This document shows positions 61,378 through 64,000 of a DNA stretch of 64,000 nucleotides, in pieces; position 1 is the first letter of the stretch; the number at the start of each line of letters is the position of its first letter. Under the pieces are notes generated by a model. The model was not told where the DNA came from, searched no databases, and saw nothing but the letters and a program-made list of their open reading frames with translations. The translations under genes were made by a program, and so were the position numbers. The stretch comes from Mesorhizobium sp. 1M-11 (GTDB lineage: Bacteria > Pseudomonadota > Alphaproteobacteria > Rhizobiales > Rhizobiaceae): positions 193,501-257,500 of the forward strand of contig NZ_LJSD01000075.1 of the NCBI RefSeq assembly GCF_001303895.1. Direction: 5' to 3'.

Positions 61378-62568
61378 ATGACCGGGAACCATGCTCTGCT
61401 GCGGCGCCGTGACGGCCACCATGCGCGCGTCACCTTCGAGGAGCTGTTCTTCGATCTCGTCTATGTCTTCGCCGTCACCCAGCTCAGCCACGAGCTGTTG
61501 ACGAACCTGACGCCGACCGGGGTCATCGAAACCCTGATCCTGTGGTTCGCGGTCTGGCTCGGCTGGCAGTATACGTGCTGGTTCACCAACTGGTTCGACC
61601 CCGAGACACCGCGCATCCGCGGTGCGCTGTTCGCGGTGATGCTCGCGGCGCTAGTCATGGCCTCGGCCATACCGGGGGCCTTCGGTGATCGCGGCCTGGT
61701 CTTTGCGCTCGCCTATGTCGCAATACAGGTCGGCCGCACGGCTTATGTCGTCTGGGAACTGGGAGCGAACCATCCGCTTTCCGCCAACTACCGGCGCATG
61801 CTCGGCTGGCTTTCGATCGCGGCGGTGTTCTGGATCGCCGGGGCCTTTGCCGAACACTGGACCCGCGCGGGGCTATGGGCAATAGCGATCGCCTGTGAGT
61901 ATCTGTCGCCGATGTTCGGCTTTGCCCTGCCCGGGTTGGGCCGTTCGAGGACAAGCGACTGGACCATCGAGGGCGGGCACCTGGCGGAACGCTGCCAGCT
62001 GTTCGTCATCGTGGCGCTCGGCGAAACCTTGCTTGCAACGGGCGCAACGCTGGGGCGTGCGGAGGTATGGGAACCCGCCGTGCTTTCGGCCCTGCTCGCC
62101 ACCTTCCTCGGCACGCTGGCGATGTGGTGGCTGTATTTCGGTACGTCGAGCAAGGACGCCACCGAAACCATCACCCATTCCGACGATCCTGGCCGGCTCG
62201 GCGCCTATTTCCACTATATCCATGCCGTCCTGATCGGCGGGATCATCGCCACGGCCGTCGGCAACGACCTGGTGCTCGCCCACCCACATGACGGATTGAA
62301 GACGGCCTATGCGCTGACACTGTGCGGCGGGCCGGCGATCTATCTTCTGGGCAGCGCCATCTACAAGAAGGTGGTGTATGGCACCGTGCCGGTTTCCCAC
62401 ATAGCCGCTATCGCAGCGCTCGCGGCGCTGTTTCCCGTCGCATTCGGCGTGGATCTTCTGACCATGGGGCGGCTGACCACCATCGTCATGCTGGCCGCAA
62501 GTCTCTGGGAGAACCGGTTGGCAAACCGACGCCGTGCAACACATGACGCCCAGAAAGCGATGCACTGA
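61378..62568 (+). CDS. ltrA: Low temperature requirement protein A (LtrA)
   Basis: A 396-residue membrane protein with about twelve helices of the LtrA family, named from a Listeria mutant unable to grow in the cold; the biochemical role is unknown. The N-terminal signature is HHARVTFEELFFDLVYVFAV, followed by WTNWFDPETPRIRG in the loop, AERCQLFVIVALGETLLATG and a HSDDPGRLGAYFHYIHAVLIGG segment. GAGGGGAG precedes the ATG at 61378. Confidence 0.88.
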   Translation: MTGNHALLRRRDGHHARVTFEELFFDLVYVFAVTQLSHELLTNLTPTGVIETLILWFAVWLGWQYTCWFTNWFDPETPRIRGALFAVMLAALVMASAIPGAFGDRGLVFALAYVAIQVGRTAYVVWELGANHPLSANYRRMLGWLSIAAVFWIAGAFAEHWTRAGLWAIAIACEYLSPMFGFALPGLGRSRTSDWTIEGGHLAERCQLFVIVALGETLLATGATLGRAEVWEPAVLSALLATFLGTLAMWWLYFGTSSKDATETITHSDDPGRLGAYFHYIHAVLIGGIIATAVGNDLVLAHPHDGLKTAYALTLCGGPAIYLLGSAIYKKVVYGTVPVSHIAAIAALAALFPVAFGVDLLTMGRLTTIVMLAASLWENRLANRRRATHDAQKAMH

Positions 62569-62590
62569 GCTTGCTCGACGTGCGGCTCTC

Positions 62591-62692
62591 GAGCGATCCC
62601 AGGAAAAGTGTGTAACGGTTTTCCGTCCGGAATTGCGAATAAACAAAAGTTAGAGCGTTTCCGCGTTTCCGTGAAAAACGGAAACGCTCTAG
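62591..62692. repeat. Intergenic palindromic repeat, family A variant, copy 6
   Basis: GATCCCAGGAAAAGTGTG...CCGGAATTGCG module, then TTAGAGCGTTTCCGC and the hairpin TTTCCGTGAAAAACGGAAA ending GCTCTAG. The last bases (CTAG) supply the stop codon of the convergent diguanylate cyclase. Confidence 0.9.
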
Positions 62693-64000
62693 GCTCGCAT
62701 GCGTTCGCTATCCTTGCCGCTGGCTCTACCGGCCATGGTGGCGGGCGCAATTGAGACACGGTTGCGGCCGTCCGACTTCGCCCGGTAGAGCGCCTTGTCC
62801 GCGCGCTCCACCAGATGGCGCCAGTCGCGCGGTCCCCGCTTGCCGCAGGCGACGCCGAAGCTGGCAGTGATGGCAATCTGACGACCCTCGGAGAGGGTGA
62901 ACCGATGGTCCTGCAACTTGCCGCGAATGGTTTCAGCGAGGTGCCCGGCCTGGTCGATGTCCGAACAGGAAAACAGCAGGGCGAATTCTTCACCGCCGAA
63001 ACGGGCTACGACACAATCGATCGGTACTTCCCGCTTCAGAAGCCTGGCCGTCTCGACCAACACGCGGTCACCCGCGAGATGGCCATGCGTATCGTTGATG
63101 CCCTTGAAGTGGTCTATGTCGATCATGATCAGACCCAGCGCATCCTCTGCCGGCAATCCATCGTCGCCATTCTGGGCGATGTAGTCCAGCGTACGCCGGT
63201 TCAGCACGCCGGTCAGACCATCCGTCTCCGCCTGCAATCGCAGCTCACTGGTCAGCGATGCGCGCTCACGCATGCGGCCCTGAAGCACGTCGATTGCATC
63301 GAACAAACGCGCCATTTCGCCCGCACCGCCGGGATCTGACCTGGCCGCAAGCGGGCGATCCTCCGCCAGACCGATAACCTCCTCGCGTGCCTGCAGCAAC
63401 GGGCGAAAAACGTCGCGCCGTACCGATAAAAGCACTCCAACCAGTACGCCAAGCACGATCGCGGTCGCCAGCGAGACGGTGGCGAGAAGTCGCAGCGCGG
63501 CATCGCGCTCGGCGGCGACCCTGGATACGGTTTTATCAAGAAAGGCTGTCCGATAATCCTCGACCGACTTCATGGTCGGCACAAAGGCTTTGGTCAATTC
63601 GACCGCAGTGATGGGATAATCGCTGGAATCCTTGCCCTGCTTGATGATCGCATCGACCATGTCCATGCCGATCCCGAAGAAGAGTGTATCGATGACCGCC
63701 TGGTTCCCGGCGAGGTCGGGCATGGCGTTGGGAGCCGTCTGGCCGCGCAGCATGTGCCAGATCTGGTTGATACGCCCCTGATCCCGGCGTGCATCGATGA
63801 TGTTTTCCAGCGGGATGCGCTGGCGCGTCGCAAGTGGCGCGATCACTTCAGAAGCTATGCGGCCGCCATATTCGCGCAGATCCGCCAGCATCTGGCCGAC
63901 GAGCACGGGCTCCGACAATCCACTGTCATGGCCGGTCAACTCATTCGCATGCCATGTCACCACCGCGCGAAAACGGTCCGAGGCGGCGAACATCGCTTCG
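62689..64000 (-). CDS. GGDEF diguanylate cyclase, membrane-anchored, 5' end outside window
   Basis: Synthesises cyclic di-GMP. The frame is still open at the last base, so the N-terminus is missing; at least 436 residues are present. An extracytoplasmic helical sensor region is followed by a transmembrane helix (ATVSLATAIVLGVLVGVLLSV), a HAMP-like segment, and a GGDEF domain (QAETDGLTGVLNRRTLDYI, DIDHFKGINDTHGHLAGDRVL). The active site is FGGEEF, so it should be active. The RxxD inhibitory site upstream of it is absent (PIDC in its place). The stop codon TAG is part of the adjacent repeat. Confidence 0.9.
   Translation of the reverse strand, partial: EAMFAASDRFRAVVTWHANELTGHDSGLSEPVLVGQMLADLREYGGRIASEVIAPLATRQRIPLENIIDARRDQGRINQIWHMLRGQTAPNAMPDLAGNQAVIDTLFFGIGMDMVDAIIKQGKDSSDYPITAVELTKAFVPTMKSVEDYRTAFLDKTVSRVAAERDAALRLLATVSLATAIVLGVLVGVLLSVRRDVFRPLLQAREEVIGLAEDRPLAARSDPGGAGEMARLFDAIDVLQGRMRERASLTSELRLQAETDGLTGVLNRRTLDYIAQNGDDGLPAEDALGLIMIDIDHFKGINDTHGHLAGDRVLVETARLLKREVPIDCVVARFGGEEFALLFSCSDIDQAGHLAETIRGKLQDHRFTLSEGRQIAITASFGVACGKRGPRDWRHLVERADKALYRAKSDGRNRVSIAPATMAGRASGKDSERMRA

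Noticed and set aside
1-64000. CRISPR array or known antiphage cluster
   Set aside because: No regularly spaced identical repeats with unique spacers and no cas, restriction-modification, toxin-antitoxin or defence-type gene sets; the repeats seen are dispersed palindromes.

Overview
The window is a GC-rich chromosomal segment of an alphaproteobacterium of the order Hyphomicrobiales (Rhizobiales), most likely Mesorhizobium or a close Phyllobacteriaceae relative. The reasons are the CobS/CobT-type aerobic B12 chelatase, a SAM-II riboswitch, a RirA-type iron box, promoters of the CTTGAC-N17-CTATNN type, families known mainly from Rhizobiales (TIGR02302/DUF4175, DUF2125), and many copies of short palindromic intergenic repeats built around GCGTTTCCG. 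The species is inferred from style, not proven. About 60 protein genes, one tRNA, two riboswitches and about ten repeat copies are supported. I see no phage, transposase, integrase or CRISPR array.

Layout. 1-4.1 kb: siderophore-iron uptake (siderophore-interacting reductase, RhtX-like permease, TonB-dependent receptor with an iron box). 4.2-7.7 kb: a large TIGR02302/DUF4175 membrane protein and a PlsC-type acyltransferase. 7.8-9.5 kb: a LysR/flavin-protein pair. 9.6-14 kb: YdcF-like protein, FtsX and FtsE, then a conserved hypothetical gene, hpt and a single-domain response regulator. 14-20.3 kb: aldo/keto reductase, gamma-glutamylcyclotransferase, DUF2125 protein, tyrC, hisC, and SAM-II-controlled metA, whose Glu111 predicts acetyl-CoA use. 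20.3-29.3 kb: a LysR/efflux pump pair, an ABC exporter coupled to a methyltransferase, gloB plus a cupin, a YhhN and an EamA transporter, and a DUF3108 protein. 29.6-33.8 kb: bioY, a DUF1284 protein, an orphan membrane protein behind a strong palindrome, rpmB, and a queuosine-precursor transporter that appears to be under a preQ1-I riboswitch whose pseudoknot covers the start codon.

33.8-39.4 kb: a SnoaL-like protein, a phytase-like esterase, cobT, cobS, a J-domain protein and bolA. 39.5-41.3 kb: an arsenic cluster (arsR-arsC-aqpS) in which an intergenic repeat lies inside the apparent 5' end of arsR. 41.3-47.8 kb: a translationally coupled aroK-aroB-CBS operon, a 50-residue membrane protein, xerD, accA and an L,D-transpeptidase lipoprotein. 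47.8-52.1 kb: a TusA-like protein, a COG0523 metallochaperone, a D,D-carboxypeptidase, an M20 amidohydrolase and tRNA-Arg(CCT). 52.4-59.4 kb: two small genes, then cydX, cydB and cydA facing away from cydDC. 59.4-64 kb: LysR/SDR pair, LtrA and a GGDEF protein cut by the window end.

Most of the content is ordinary core genome. The most interesting parts are regulatory or structural: the preQ1 element over the yhhQ start codon, the SAM-II/terminator/GTG arrangement of metA, repeats that have moved into gene edges (arsR 5' end, diguanylate cyclase stop codon, cydB-cydX gap), the long palindrome before the orphan membrane protein, and a CBS-pair protein that has lost its DUF21 membrane domain. 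I did not find a convincing new multi-gene system.
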